Assembly: GCA_964470525.1 (NCBI GenBank)
Contig: CAYYDE010000003.1
Span: forward strand, 1-64,000
DNA length: 64,000 bases
Source: CAYYDE01 sp964470525
GTDB lineage: Bacteria > Patescibacteriota > Gracilibacteria > BD1-5 > UBA6164
Direction of reading: 5' to 3'
A model generated the notes under the pieces. The model did no database searches. It worked only from the letters and a program-made list of their open reading frames with translations, and was not told the DNA's origin. A program made the translations under genes and the position numbers. Numbering within the stretch: the stretch's first letter is position 1; every line of letters starts with the position of its first letter. Of the stretch, positions 43,009 through 54,549 are shown piece by piece.

Positions 43009-44400
43009 TTAAAAATTAATTACTCATACTATAAAAAGAAATCAAAAAATTACAAAATTAAAAATCAAACTCAAAAGTCCTTTAGAAAAATGGACACAAA
43101 TTGAATATATTCCCAGTAAAATAAAATAGAAAATTCAGGTGAAATGGATCTGAAAATCAAATCCTTTGTTGAAAAAAATTAAAATATGAAAAAAACTAAA
43201 TATTATCCCATAAAATAACATAAACAAACGTATTGGAGTATTTATAAAATGGAGTATTTGTAAGAATCCTTCAACAAAATAATTATATCCTTTTACGATT
43301 TTTGTATAAGAAATTGGTCCATTTGTGAGTTTTTGTTTTAAAATAAGCATATTTTGTTCTGCAACTTTTTTACGTAAAAGAAGATATTCTGCTTTTTTTT
43401 GAAATGTTGGAATTGGAAGAAAAAATATATAAAATTTTTTCAAAATTTCCTTTTGTATTTGTTGTTTTTTACTTTGATATTTATTAAATAATAATTGAGT
43501 TCTAAGATAACTGGTAGATTGTTTATCAAGTTGTTGTGATATTTTTTTTGGTTTTTCTTCTGAAAATTTAAAAAATCATACTACTTCTTCTAGAATTTTT
43601 TCAAAAATATAAGAAATATCTTTTTCTTTTTCAATAAATGTTTCTTTTGATCCAACATTTTTAAGAAGTTTATTGGTTTCTCAAAGAAGTTGTTTCATTT
43701 CATCTGTTTTTCTTTTTTCTAAAATTTCTAATTCAATTTGTCAAACTTTTAAAAGTCATAATTCTCATATTTGTTTGAGTTTATAAATATTTGTTGAAGT
43801 TTTTACTTTTATAATTTGATCATATACTTGTTTCAGTTTTTCTTTTTTTTCATAATTTATCAATTCAGGATCTGAAAGTTCTATTAAAAACTTTAATTTT
43901 AAAAGAACTTTTTCTATAATTTTTGAAATATATTCAATTTCCTTTTTCATTTGAAAACTATCAATATTTTCCTCTTTCAAAGTAACAGACTGTACCTTTT
44001 CTTCATTTCGTATATTTTCTTGATGAATATCTTTTTTATTTACTTTTAAATAAATTTGATATTGCTCCTCAAGATTATGAATTATTTTTTGTTTTTCATC
44101 TAATGAAGTATCAGCATTTTGATAAATATATAAAAGATCGTATTTCATTTCATATTTAATTTTTAAATACGATTTAAAAATATCATTTGACTCTATAGTT
44201 CCTGTTCTAATTGCTCATTTTTCTAAAATATCAAAATAGTATTTATTTCAAGAAACCTTTAAATCTCCTATTTCTTCAAATGATCACACCGAAAAACCCT
44301 CTTTATGAAGGTCTTCTTTGAGTTGAAATTCATTTATGGCTTTGCGTACTAATGTAAATTTTTGTGTTCATTTCAGTACGACAACTTTAAAATTTTTCAT
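43009..44400 (-). CDS. Coiled-coil membrane protein with T2SSF-like N-terminus
   Basis: This 463-residue protein begins with a short domain (LKGTQKFTLVRKAINEFQLK...GFSVGSFEE) like the N-terminal segment of GspF/PilC proteins. It continues with about 250 residues of Lys/Glu-rich coiled coil and ends with two or three membrane helices (about 375-460). The rest of a PilC fold is not present. It probably acts as a large structural protein at the membrane with the adjacent polytopic protein, whose start lies 27 nt downstream. Confidence 0.6.
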
Positions 44401-44440
44401 TTGGTGTAAATTCTATAATAAATATTTAAAAATAAAGTAT

Positions 44441-44910
44441 TTATACTATTTGAAGAAGATGTTTATCAAAAAAATCACACAATGCTCTTGTTTGTTTATC
44501 ATTATAATACATTGTTTCTAAAGAAAGTTTTACATCTTTTATNNNNNNNNNNNNNNNNNNNNNNNNNNNNNNNNNNNNNNNNNNNNNNNNNNNNNNNNNN
44601 NNNNNNNNNNNNNNNNNNNNNNNNNNNNNNNNNNNNNNNNNNTTGTTTGTTTATCATTATAATACATTGTTTCTAAAGAAAGTTTTACATCTTTTATTGT
44701 TTCTAAAGAAAGTTTTACATCTTTTATATCTTCTCAAGATATTTCTCCTACTTTGCAAGTAATATCAACTTTTTGTGAAAGCAAAGACATATTTTTTTCC
44801 ATTGAATCTATTCAACCATCTAAGTTTCTTCCTGTTTCTTTTTGTAGTTCATATCTTTGATTAAGAAGTTTTCATAAATCTTCTTGTTGATTTAAATTTT
44901 CCACTGACAT
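44441..44910 (-). CDS. Small coiled-coil protein with 10-residue repeats, interrupted by an assembly gap
   Basis: The gene starts MSVENLNQQEDLGK, enters two copies of IKDVKLSLET, and after the N run ends ALCDFFDKHLLQIV. The two sides of the gap share 55 identical nt. If that overlap is collapsed the frame is restored at 105 codons; with 100 Ns counted it is not. The true number of repeats is unknown. It starts 3 nt after the stop of the preceding gene and belongs to the unknown four-gene operon. Confidence 0.6.
44488..44727. repeat. 30-nt tandem repeat and 55-nt duplicated contig ends around the gap
   Basis: 44488-44542 equals 44643-44697 exactly. A 30-nt unit occurs at 44668-44697 and again at 44698-44727, and once left of the gap. 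The unit codes ten residues in frame. Confidence 0.9.
44543..44642. other. Assembly gap of 100 N
   Basis: One hundred N characters have the same 55 nt on each side. This is the usual result of scaffolding two contigs that end inside a short tandem repeat. Confidence 0.98.
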
Positions 44911-44913
44911 ATT

Positions 44914-45225
44914 TTATAAATTATTTAATAAAAATCAAAAACTATTTATTTCTTTTTGTTTCTCTAAAGCTTCTTTTTTTCTCATTCAAGCAATTGAAGT
45001 AAAATTTTGTTTCGTAATATCTGATAATTCTTTCATTTCTATTTCTTCAACAAAAGAAGTTAATGAGGTATAGAGTTTTTCCAATCCAACTTCATCTAAA
45101 ATATCTAAAGAATTTAAATAGAGCTCTTTTTGTTTTTCTTGAATATTGAGATTTTTTATAATCGTTAAGACTATTTTCCTTTTTTTATTCGTTTCAGAAT
45201 ATTTTTTTAATATTTTTAAAATCAT
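44914..45225 (-). CDS. Small helical protein, first gene of the unknown operon
   Basis: This 103-residue, all-helical, charged protein (KILKKYSETNKKRKIVL, then LEKLYTSLTSFVEEIEMKEL) has no membrane helix or known motif. It is the first of four genes with spacings of 3, 40 and 27 nt. In its last codons it crosses two TGA codons before TAA. Function unknown. Confidence 0.6.
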
Positions 45226-45580
45226 ATATTTCTATTAAAAATTAGTACTTATATGCATTCTATCATATATTTTTTAAAATTACAAATTTTTTACATTATG
45301 AATTGTATTGTTTTAAGAAATATATTTATATTTAAATATAGTAATAGTAATAATAAAAAATGTGTAAAACTTTTTTTGATTTTTCCCTTAGTTTTTTATG
45401 AAAAAATACTATTTTTTATAAAGTTTTACAAAAATATGTATTTTTTTTGGCTTAAAATTGACAACAAAAAATAATACACAATTTTTTTACATAATATATT
45501 TTTTTTTATTGACTTGTGTTTCTTTCATAAATCAATATGATAAATTTGTGAAATACATTTTTACATTTTTACACATTTTT
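45226..45580. other. Divergent intergenic region with a long hairpin
   Basis: There is no gene here. It separates the unknown minus operon from ctpA and must hold both promoters, though none is convincing. An 11-bp perfect pair (45363-45373 / 45420-45430) encloses a partly paired A/T stretch and is followed by eight Ts about 10 nt later. The hairpin could be a terminator or part of the ctpA control region. Confidence 0.4.
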
Positions 45581-46891
45581 ATGGAAAATATAAAAAAAAA
45601 TAAAAACATTTTTCTTCTTTTCTTCTTTTTTTTAACATCTTTCTGACTTGGTTTTTACATATCTTCAACAATTCCTTATTTTACTGATAAACAAGCAAAT
45701 AATGATTTTTTCTTTTCTCAAAATTCTCAACAAGATTTTGATTTAGATTTATTTTGGAAAATATATAATATTGTTTCCACTCAATATTATTGATCACAAA
45801 ATCTTGATAAAAAAACTTTAGAATATGGAATGATACAATGATTTATTTCATCTCTTTGAGATAAATTTACAGAATTTATGACTCCAGAACAAAATAAACA
45901 ATTTTTAGAAGCACTTTCTTGAGATTTTGAATGAATTTGAGCTGTTGTAGAAAAACATGAACTTTGAATTATTGTTGATAGAGTTATAAAAGGTTCACCA
46001 GCTTTAGAATATTGAATAATAAAATGAGATATTATTGTTGAAGCAAATGGAGAAAGTTTGCAAGAATTAACAGTAACTCAAGCAGTTAATTTTATTAAAT
46101 GACCAGCTGGAAGTACAGTAAAATTAAAAATTCTTCGAGCTGGAGAAGATGATTTTTTATGAAAAGAAATTATTCGTGATAAAGTGAAAGTTCCATCAGT
46201 TGATTCTGAAATCTTTGAAGAGGAAAGAATTTGATATATAACATTAAATATTTTCTGAGAGGAAACTTCTCGTGATTTTGAGAAAGCTTTGGTAGATATG
46301 AATCATTCTGATATTGATGGAATTATTATTGATTTAAGAGATAATGGAGGATGATATTTACAAAGTGCTGTTGAAATTCTTTCTTTGTTTGTTGAAAAAT
46401 GAAATGTTTTAGTGAAAACAAAATATTCTGACATTATAAAAAATGATGTGTATTATAGTAAAAATAATGGATATATTTTTCAAAAGAAAATAGTAGTTTT
46501 AATCAATGAAAATTCTGCATCTGCTTCTGAAATTACAGCTGGAGCTCTTCGTGAATATAATAAAGCAATTTTAGTATGAGAAAAAACATATTGAAAATGA
46601 TCAGTTCAAGAACCATTTGAAATGAAAGATGGAAGTTCTTTGAAGTTAACTATAGGAAGATGGTATACTCCAAAAGATCACTCAATTGATCAAAATGGAA
46701 TTCAGCCAGATGTGGAGGTATCGTTTTTGAAAGAAGATTTTGAAAATAAATATGATAGACAACTTCAAACAGCAAAAGAAGTTTTAAAACAATTTATTCA
46801 ATTTGAAAATATAGGAGTTTCTGTAGAGAATTATGAAAAATCACAACAACAAAATATTTCTTGAGCATCACAAGATATTGTTCAAGAATAA
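45581..46891 (+). CDS. ctpA: Carboxyl-terminal processing protease (S41)
   Basis: This 436-residue protease has an N-terminal membrane anchor (about 8-28), a PDZ domain (about 105-185, SPALEYGIIKGDIIVEANGE) and an S41 catalytic core. The Ser-Lys dyad is visible: Ser in NENSASASEI and Lys in GEKTYGKGSVQ, with LRDNGGGYL forming the oxyanion region. It trims or degrades exported proteins. Many glycines are TGA. It stands alone with a hairpin terminator at its stop codon. Confidence 0.94.
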
Positions 46892-46915
46892 AAAGCCTTA
46901 TTATAAGGCTTTTTA
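46891..46915 (+). terminator. ctpA terminator
   Basis: Stem aaaagcctta / taaggctttt with a 3-nt loop. It begins at the last base of the stop codon. Confidence 0.8.
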
Positions 46916-46980
46916 TGAAATTATTTTTATTTTTCTAAAAAAACAATATAATCTCCATAAATATTTTTTAAATTATTTGT

Positions 46981-48213
46981 ATGTTACAAAAGCAAGATAG
47001 AGAATTATTTGAATTGATTCAAAAAGAAGCTCAAAGACAAGAGGATGAAATTGAACTTATTGCTTCAGAAAATTATGTTTCAAAAGCTGTGTTAGAAGCA
47101 AATGGAAGTATTTTAACCAATAAATATTCAGAATGATATCCATGAAAAAGATATTATGCTGGACAAGAATTTATTGATCAAATAGAAAATCTTGCGATTG
47201 AGAGAGCTCGTGAGCTTTTTTGAGCAGAATATATAAATGTGCAACCACTTTCTGGAAGTCCAGCAAATTTGGCTGTTTATTTAGCTGTTTTGCAACCTTG
47301 AGATACTGTTTTATGACTTTCTCTTGATCAATGAGGACATCTCAGTCATGGACATCCTTTGAATTTTTCATGACTTCTTTATAATATTGTTCCGTATTTT
47401 CTTGATAAACAAACACATATTATTGATATGGATGAGGTAGAAAGGCTTGCGTTAGAACACAAACCAAAAATGATTTTAGCTGGATTTTCAGCATATCCAA
47501 GATCATTAGATTGGAAACGTTTTAGACAAATTGCAGATAAAGTTTGAGCAGTTCTTATGGCTGATATTGCTCATATTGCAGGATTGGTTGCAGGATGAGT
47601 TTTAGAGAATCCAGTTCCATATTGTGATATTGTGACAACAACAACACATAAAACCCTCAGGGGACCAAGAGGAGCTATAATTATGTCAAAAGAGAAATTT
47701 GCTCAACAAATTGCAAGAGCTGTATTTCCATGAGTTCAATGAGGACCTCATGAAAATCTTATTGCTGCAAAAGCAGTCGCTTTTGCAGAAGCTTTGAGAC
47801 CTGAATTTAAAGAGTATACAAAACAAGTTATTGAAAATGCAAAAGTATTTGCACAAGAACTCCAAAATCACTGATTTAAAGTTGTTTCTTGAGGAACGGA
47901 AAATCACCTCATTCTTATTGATGTTTTTGGAAGTTTTTGAGTTACCTGAAAAGAAGCAGAACATGCTTTAGAAAAAGTTGGATTATCAACAAATAAAAAT
48001 ATGATTCCATATGATCCAAGAAAACCTCTTGATCCATCAGGAATCAGAATTTGAACTCCAGCTGCTACTACTCGTGGAATGAAAGAAGATGAAATGAAAA
48101 TTATTGCTCGTATTTTTAAAGAAGCAATTATTTCAAAAAATGATGAAAACAAACTTGCCACTCTCAAAAAAGAAGTGATGGATTTGTGTGCAAAATTTCC
48201 TATTTATAAATAA
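46981..48213 (+). CDS. glyA: Serine hydroxymethyltransferase
   Basis: This 410-residue PLP enzyme converts serine and tetrahydrofolate to glycine and methylene-THF. The PLP lysine is Lys224 in TTTTHKTLRGPRGA. Other family blocks are ELIASENYVS, NKYSEGYPGKRYYAGQ and DIAHIAGLVAGG. It supplies the glycine pool, which matters in an organism that spends an extra codon on glycine, though that link is only a remark. The next gene starts 9 nt later, so the two may be cotranscribed. Confidence 0.96.
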
Positions 48214-48221
48214 ATATAATT

Positions 48222-49004
48222 ATGGCACGTATGGTGTTTATTTCCAATCCAGAAATTACAAATGAAGAACTTCTGAGTAAAAATGAAAGGAAAGATATTT
48301 TTAGATGAATTTTTCAAGAACTTTGATATATTTATAGTTCACCATTTGAAATTACTCTTGAAAAAATAAAAAATTCAGATGGTCTTTATATTCAGGAATA
48401 TAAAGAGTTAGAACAAATTTTTTCAGATGCAAATTTCTTGAAAAAAGCACATGAATTTTTTTCGTATAGAATTATTTTTCAGGGTTCTCAAGAAGCTTTA
48501 AAAAGAATAAATTTAGATGTAACAAAAATCTTGGAACAAATTCTATTCCAATGATTTTTGTTACTTATAAAACAAAGAGTTTTTGATGCTACTTCGGAAT
48601 ATGTTGTTTTTAAAAATGATTCTATTTCTTTGTATAAAAATAAAGAAAAGTATTTTTTATCATCAATAGATGGTGTATATTTGAAAGAATTTCAATGAGT
48701 CAATTTATTTTCAAAAGATATATGAATTCTCTTTTTACAGGAAAATAATACTTGGAAAAAATTTGATATATCTGGAAATTTAGTGGATGAAAATACTTAT
48801 GATTTCCTTATAACAGCACATTTTCATCAAACAGGTTTTATAAAAGTCAGACAAAAATGAGTTGAAAAATTACTTTCTCGTCTCTGAGTCGTGAAACATG
48901 AGGCAAAAAATCAATATATATGTTATGATGAAAAAGTAGGACAATTTTATCATTATGATGCGAATTTTCCTGTAGAGAAAGATTTTATTGCTAATGAAAA
49001 ATAA
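48222..49004 (+). CDS. Hypothetical protein downstream of glyA
   Basis: This 260-residue soluble protein is rich in Phe, Lys and Glu, with mixed alpha/beta character and no recognised motif. No signal peptide or membrane helix is seen. Its start is 8 nt after the glyA stop and it probably shares that message. In-frame TGA codons occur throughout, so it is a real coding frame of this genome. Function unknown. Confidence 0.6.
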
Positions 49005-49052
49005 TAAAATAAGAATATCTATTTATTCTTCTTATTTCATTATTTATAAAAA

Positions 49053-49922
49053 ATGTTTTATAGTATTATTTTTCTTTCCGTTCTTTTATATGTAATCAGT
49101 GACATATTATTTGCAACACAAGTGAGAAAATGAGAAATATTTGTTTTAAATTTCTTTAGAAGTTGTATTTTAGTATGTTTTAATCTGCCTTTTTTGTATT
49201 TCTTTTGAGATGTTTCAAATATTTCTTGAGAAATTCTTTTTTTAAGTCTCTTTTTAGGGATTTCATGAACAGTGTATTTTCTTGCAAATATTTACTCATA
49301 TAAATTTTTACCAGCTGGAATAGCAACGTTTATTATTTCTTTGGAAAGTGTGGTCGTTATGTTTTTATGATATCTATTTTACGAAGAAAAATTCAGTACT
49401 TTGTGATATATCTGAGCAGGAATTCTTATTCTTTCATGAATTCTCATAGGAATTGCAAAAACACAGTTTTCTCATTTAGATAAAAGATGGTATCTTGGGA
49501 TGATTCTTGCATTTGCTGGAATGTTTGGAGGAGCATTTTGGTGATTTGGATTTGCCTATGTTTCCAGAGAAACGGATGTTTTTGTTGGGTCATTTCTTGC
49601 ACAATTGAGTATTTTTGTCTACTTTGCTCTATGAATTATTCTCTGGAAATGGATTTCATTGAAAAAACAACAACAGCAAATTTTTCAATGAAAAATAGAA
49701 ATATCATGATATTTCCTTGCTTCTCTCATCTATGGGTGAGCGACATTGAGTTATTTTTATGCCACGACTCTTGGACCGATTTCCTTGTCTATTTTATTTC
49801 TTTCTTTTTGTCCACTATTGGTTTGAATTGTAGCACATTTTCTTTTTCAAGAAAAACTAAATTTGTTTCAATGGATGTGTCTTGTTTTTTGAGTTATATG
49901 ATTGATTCTCGTAAATAGTTAG
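49053..49922 (+). CDS. EamA/DMT-family transporter
   Basis: This 289-residue protein has about 10 membrane helices in two similar halves, the pattern of the drug/metabolite transporter superfamily. Each half has the EamA-like block with a Pro/Gly-rich helix (FLPAGIATFIISLESVVVMF and LGPISLSILFLSFCPLLVG) followed by EEKF and QEKL. The substrate cannot be told; amino acids or nucleosides are common. The frame shifts through many TGA codons to a TAG stop. Confidence 0.85.
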
Positions 49923-49981
49923 TTTGACAAAATTTTTGAAAAATGTATTATAAAAATGTCATTTTAAAAGAGGACAAGATT

Positions 49982-50113
49982 ATGAATGATATTACTTTCT
50001 TACAAGGGCTCGCTATTTTGCTTCCTTTGTGTGTGATTGCGATTTTAGTCAACTACGATATTTTGAGAAGGAGGAGGGCTTTGGATGTACATCCTCTCTT
50101 CAAAAAAAAGTAG
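49982..50113 (+). CDS. Small membrane protein (43 aa)
   Basis: One membrane helix (FLQGLAILLPLCVIAILVNY) is followed by a basic tail (RRRRALDVHPLFKKK). A promoter-like TTGACA with TATTAT stands upstream, an AGAGG purine block lies 11 nt before the ATG (one of the few Shine-Dalgarno-like sites here), and a terminator follows. These support a real gene. Function unknown. Confidence 0.55.
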   Translation: MNDITFLQGLAILLPLCVIAILVNYDILRRRRALDVHPLFKKK

Positions 50114-50125
50114 CTGAAAATTTTG

Positions 50126-50160
50126 AAACTCTGAGAATTATTTCTTAGAGTTTTCTTTTT
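50126..50160 (+). terminator. Terminator of the 43-residue gene
   Basis: Stem aaactctgag / cttagagttt with one wobble pair, then a T-rich run. Confidence 0.65.
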
Positions 50161-50198
50161 GAAAAAATATTTGATTATAATCAATTTTTTCCTAAACT

Positions 50199-51272
50199 AT
50201 GGACAGTATATTTTACCTATTGAATATGTGAGAATTTTTGTTTATTTTTTGATATGGAATTCTTTTTTCTTTGCTTGCGATTCTCATTATAACACATTTA
50301 TTTTATAAATGGAAAATTTTGGATAATCCTATAAAATATTGAAAAAAGAGAGCTCCAGTTCCATATAGTACTTGAGTAGTATTTTTTTTGGTGTTTTTTA
50401 TTCTTTCTTTCTTTTTTATTGAAGAATGACTAAAATTATATTTATTATGGTTGTTTTGATGAATTATTACCCTTGTAAGTTTTATAGATGATAGATTAAA
50501 TTTAAGTCCAAAAATACGTTTGTTGATACAAATTGTTATTGGAATGGTTATTTGAGTGAGTGCTATTAAAATAGGATATATTTCAAATATTTTTTGAGGA
50601 GTAATAGATTTGGATGCTTTTTTTATAGAAATTATGAACTATAAAATTTATTTAGTTTCACTTTTTTTTACAGTCATTTGGTATGTGTTTATTTTTAATT
50701 CACTCAATTGGACCGATGGAATTCCTGGAAATACTTCTGGAATAGCACTGATTTCTTTTTTTGTATTATTTTTACTTTGATACAAATTATATCTCACTGA
50801 TACATATGAAGGTGGAAAAGAAAATGCTATATTTATTATGAGTTTGTCTATAATACTTTTGTCTATATTGATACCGTTTTGGTTTTTTGATGTAAAAGAA
50901 AAAATTCTGATGTGAGATTCTGGAACGATGTTTTTGGGATTTATGTTAGCAAGTTTAGCAATTATTTCAGGTGGAAAAATCGCAACGGTTTTAGTAGTCT
51001 TTGGTTTGTATGCTGTTGACGCGTTGTATGTGATTGGAAGTCGTTTAAAGAATAAAAAAAATCCTATGAGTGGAGATCAAACACACCTGCATCATAGACT
51101 TTTAAAAGCATGACTTTCACAATCACAAGTATTATGTTCTATTTATGGAGCTTCATTTTTATTTGGAATTACTTCTTTGTTTTTAGACACTATTTGAAAA
51201 ATTATTCTGTTTATTGGAATTATTATTTTTGTACTTTCTTCAGAAAAGTTCGTTTATTTTTTTAAGAAATAA
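50199..51272 (+). CDS. WecA/TagO-like undecaprenyl-phosphate sugar-phosphate transferase
   Basis: This 357-residue polyprenyl-phosphate transferase has about 11 membrane helices. Family motifs are visible: FIDDRLNLSP, NSLNWTDGIPG, GDSGTMFLGF and THLHHRLL (the HxHHRL motif of the WecA/TagO/MraY group). It would load GlcNAc-1-P or a similar sugar phosphate on undecaprenyl phosphate for a cell-surface glycan. HLHHRL favours WecA/TagO over MraY. Three nucleotides separate it from the pseudopilin gene. Confidence 0.9.
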
Positions 51273-51275
51273 CAG

Positions 51276-51932
51276 ATGGAATGCTATAAAAAAGGTTTTA
51301 CATTGGTAGAAATTATGGTGGTTATTACTTTGATTACACTTTTAACAACTGTGTGAGTTTTTTCTTTTATACATAATATTCAAAAACAACAATTTCGTTC
51401 TGAATTGATAATGTTAGAGAATCTTACAAAAGATCTTGATGGCCAAATAGGAAAAACTATTACAGATTATACAATTTCTTTTCATACAGGAACTTTATAT
51501 CAAGTTTCTTTGAATAAATTATATAAAGATGTGACACAGAATATTTCTTTTTCTGGAACACTTTGAACCCTTACACTTTCGGAATCTGCACAAGGAATGT
51601 ATGAACTTTTTTTATACAAAGATAATAAATATGTTACAAAAGAGTTTTTTGGTTCTGGGTGAATTTTTGTCTATGATTTTCAAGAAAAGTGAAATTACAG
51701 AATTGAATGATATTTGAATGCACAAGAGTTAAATACATTAGAAATTCGTTTTTATTCTTCTTTAGGGTATGAAAATGCTTGAGAAGATATTCTGCTTACT
51801 TCTCCACATAGAGGAGAAATTTCTGCAAATATTTCTTGAGAAAAGAAATTTCTTCAATGAAATGAATCTGTTCCAACACTTTCTTTAGAATTTGAACAAA
51901 ATGGTATTCTAGAAACTTTACTTTTTAAATAG
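51276..51932 (+). CDS. Type IV pilin-like protein (pseudopilin)
   Basis: This 218-residue protein has the class III signal KKGFTLVEIMV, cut by a prepilin peptidase before Phe, with Glu at +5. A hydrophobic helix follows to about residue 33, then a beta-rich globular domain. It could be a pilin or minor pseudopilin of the machine whose PilB/PilC lie at 25-28 kb. It is packed between the transferase and fmt; a prepilin peptidase is not seen in the window. Confidence 0.88.
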
Positions 51933-51937
51933 ATGAT

Positions 51938-52897
51938 ATGAAAATAATTTTTTTTGGAACGGCTGAATTTTCTGCAAATATTTTACAAAAATTGATAGAA
52001 AATACATCCGTTGATGTTGTGGCTGTGGTGAGTCAACCAGATAAACCAATTTGAAGAAAAAAAGAACTCTTACCAACACCAGTGAAAGATCTTGCAATGC
52101 AGCAGAATATTCCGGTATATCAACCAGAATCACTTAAAAATAATAGTGAAATTTTTGATTTGCTTTCATCATATCAAGCTGATTTTTTTGTGGTTGTTGC
52201 GTATGGAAAAATTATTCCAGAAACTATTTTAGACATTCCAAAAAATATGTCTATAAATATTCATGGAAGTATATTACCACTCTATCGTTGAGCAAGTCCT
52301 ATACAGGCAGCAATAAAAAACGGGGATTCAAAAACATGAATTACCCTCATAAAAATGTCTGCTGGAATGGATGAATGAGATATTTTGTCGACATTTGAAG
52401 TTGATGTTGGACATACTACAAAAACTCAAGATCTTTTTGAGATCTTTTCAAATATTTGAGGAGATGTTTTGGTTCATACATTGGAAAAACTTCAAAAATG
52501 AGAAATTATTCCAGTTTCTCAAGATCATCAAAAAGCCACATATTGTTCAAAAATAGCAAAAGAAGATGGACAAATATTTTTCCAGACACAGTTGTGACAA
52601 GATATATATAATACTTGGAAAGCATACCATATTTGGCCTGGAATTTATAGCTATTATAATGAGAAGAAAATTCAGTTTCTTGAAGTAGATTTTGAAGTAA
52701 ATCAATCGTGTTTAGATGAATGATTTGAAGTGTGAGATGTTGTAGAATATGAAGATCACGGGAAAAAACAAATTGCAATACTTACTCTTGATGGACTCCT
52801 CATTGTAAAGAAAGTAAAACTTGAATGAAAAAAAGAAATGGATATACTACCATTTGTAAATGGAAATAAAAATTTTTTAGAATATAATTTTAAATAA
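51938..52897 (+). CDS. fmt: Methionyl-tRNA formyltransferase
   Basis: This 319-residue enzyme formylates Met-tRNA(fMet) with formyl-THF. The N-terminal domain has MKIIFFGTAEFSA and the catalytic motif NIHGSILPLYRGASPIQ, followed by GITLIKM and DEGDIL. The C-terminal OB-like domain is shorter and more divergent than in E. coli. The ATG at 51938 was chosen because the ATG at 51933 reads into a stop. The initiator tRNA lies at 6969. Confidence 0.94.
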
Positions 52898-52903
52898 TAA
52901 TTT

Positions 52904-53665
52904 ATGTGGAATATCGCACTCAATACTTTTAAAGAAATTATTAGAAATAAGCTTTTGTATACTATTATAGTGTTCGCTTTTTTGTTTCTTATTTTATCTA
53001 TTGCTTTATGAAAACTCACAATTGGAGAAGGAGATAAAATTATTCTTGATTTTTGAATTGCTCTCATTGAAATTTTTTGACTTATATGAGTTTTGTTCGT
53101 TGGAAGTCAACTTGTTTTTAAGGAAATAGAATGAAAAACTATTTTTTTGATTCTGAGTAAACCAATTCAAAGATATGAATTTATTTTGTGAAAATTTATA
53201 GGATTTTCATGAGTTATTTTTATGATAACATTGCTTCAATCTCTTTTATTTTTAGTGGTTTTATTTGTAAAAAATATCCCAATTGATATTTTAGTTTTGT
53301 TTGCGTTATTTTTCATTTTTCTAAAATTATTGATTTTAGTTGCTTTGGTATTGTTTTTTTCTACGTTTATTTCTCCAATTTTGACCATTCTTGTAACAGT
53401 TATGGTCTATCTTATTGCACATAGTTTTAGTCTTTTGATTTCTCTGTTTGAAACCTTTCAAAATACTTTTTTTGTTTCAATAGCATTTGGTATACAAGTT
53501 TTATTTCCTCCTTTTGAAGCATTAAATATAAAGGATCTCATTGGGAGTGCTTTGGTGTTTTCTCCTTTGTATTTTGTAGAAAACATTGTATATAGTATTT
53601 TTTATACTTCTCTTATTCTTTTGTTTACTTGTTTGATTTTTAATAGGAAAAAATTTGAAAACTAA
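52904..53665 (+). CDS. ABC-2 type transporter permease
   Basis: This 253-residue protein has six membrane helices, an ABC-2 permease layout with the KEIIRNKLLYTI N-terminus and KPIQRYEFILGKFIG coupling segment. It would pair with an ATPase, which is not adjacent, so the partner is elsewhere in the genome. The substrate is unknown. It lies 6 nt after fmt and 1 nt before prmC, in an apparent operon. Confidence 0.82.
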
Positions 53666-53666
53666 T

Positions 53667-54530
53667 ATGATGGACAAACACGAAATTTTCAAAATATTGA
53701 CTCCATATTTTTCAGAAAAAGAAATTTTTTGAGTGATCTCAAAAATAACTGGATTTACAAAAAAACAGTTATTTTTTCTCGATACAATAGAACTTTCTCT
53801 TGATCAACTTCAATATTTTATTGAAAAAAGAAAACGATGAATTCCTTATGAATATTGCATAGAAAGTGCTGAATTTTTTGGATATGAATTTTTTGTTGAT
53901 GAAAGATGTCTTATTCCGAGAAATGATACAGAAGTTTTAGTACAACAAGCAATTCATACGATAGACTCATCATCAAAAAATTATTCTTTGATTGATGTAT
54001 GAAGTGGAAGTTGATGTATTCCTATTAGCGTTTTTTTACAAGCAAAAGCAAAAGGAATTCTTCTGAAAAATAATTATATTATAGACATATCGAAAAAAGC
54101 TTTAGAAGTGTCTACAATCAATATAGAAAAGTATGATTTAATGAGTCAATTTCAGGTATTTCAATCAGATTTATTGTCATGTTTTTTTTGAGAAAATGCA
54201 ATAAATATTTCTAAAAATGTTATTCTTAGTGCGAATTTACCGTATATTAAAAATGGAGATTTTTTGCATATGGAGAGTCAAGTATATTCTTTTGAGCCAG
54301 AAATTGCTCTTTTTTGAGGTGAAAATACAGGATTTGAATTGTATGAAAAATTGACTTTGCAAATACAAGATTTCAAAAAAATGTATGATATAGAATCACT
54401 CATTGCATTTTATGAAATTGGATTTGATCAATATGAATATTCAAAACAATTTTTGTCTTGAAAATGATTAAAATTTGAATATTTTCAAGATTCTGGTACA
54501 ATATATAGGTGTATAAAAATAGAATTTTAA
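53667..54530 (+). CDS. prmC: Release factor glutamine methyltransferase
   Basis: This 287-residue SAM enzyme methylates the Gln of the GGQ motif of RF1 and so raises termination efficiency. The SAM site is DVGSGSGCIPIS, the family block RNDTEVLV replaces the usual R-x-E-TE, and the NPPY active site reads NLPYI. The Pro-to-Leu change is worth noting, although NLPY occurs in related amino methyltransferases. Its presumed substrate, prfA, is at 3356. It starts directly after the permease stop. Confidence 0.88.
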
Positions 54531-54549
54531 TATTTATTTTCAAATAATT

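Noticed and set aside
44668..44727. 30-nt direct repeats as a CRISPR array
   Set aside because: The units are head to tail with no spacers and code in-frame repeats of a protein; no cas genes are near.
52904..53665. A complete ABC transporter operon
   Set aside because: Only the permease is present; the adjacent genes are fmt and prmC, not an ATPase.
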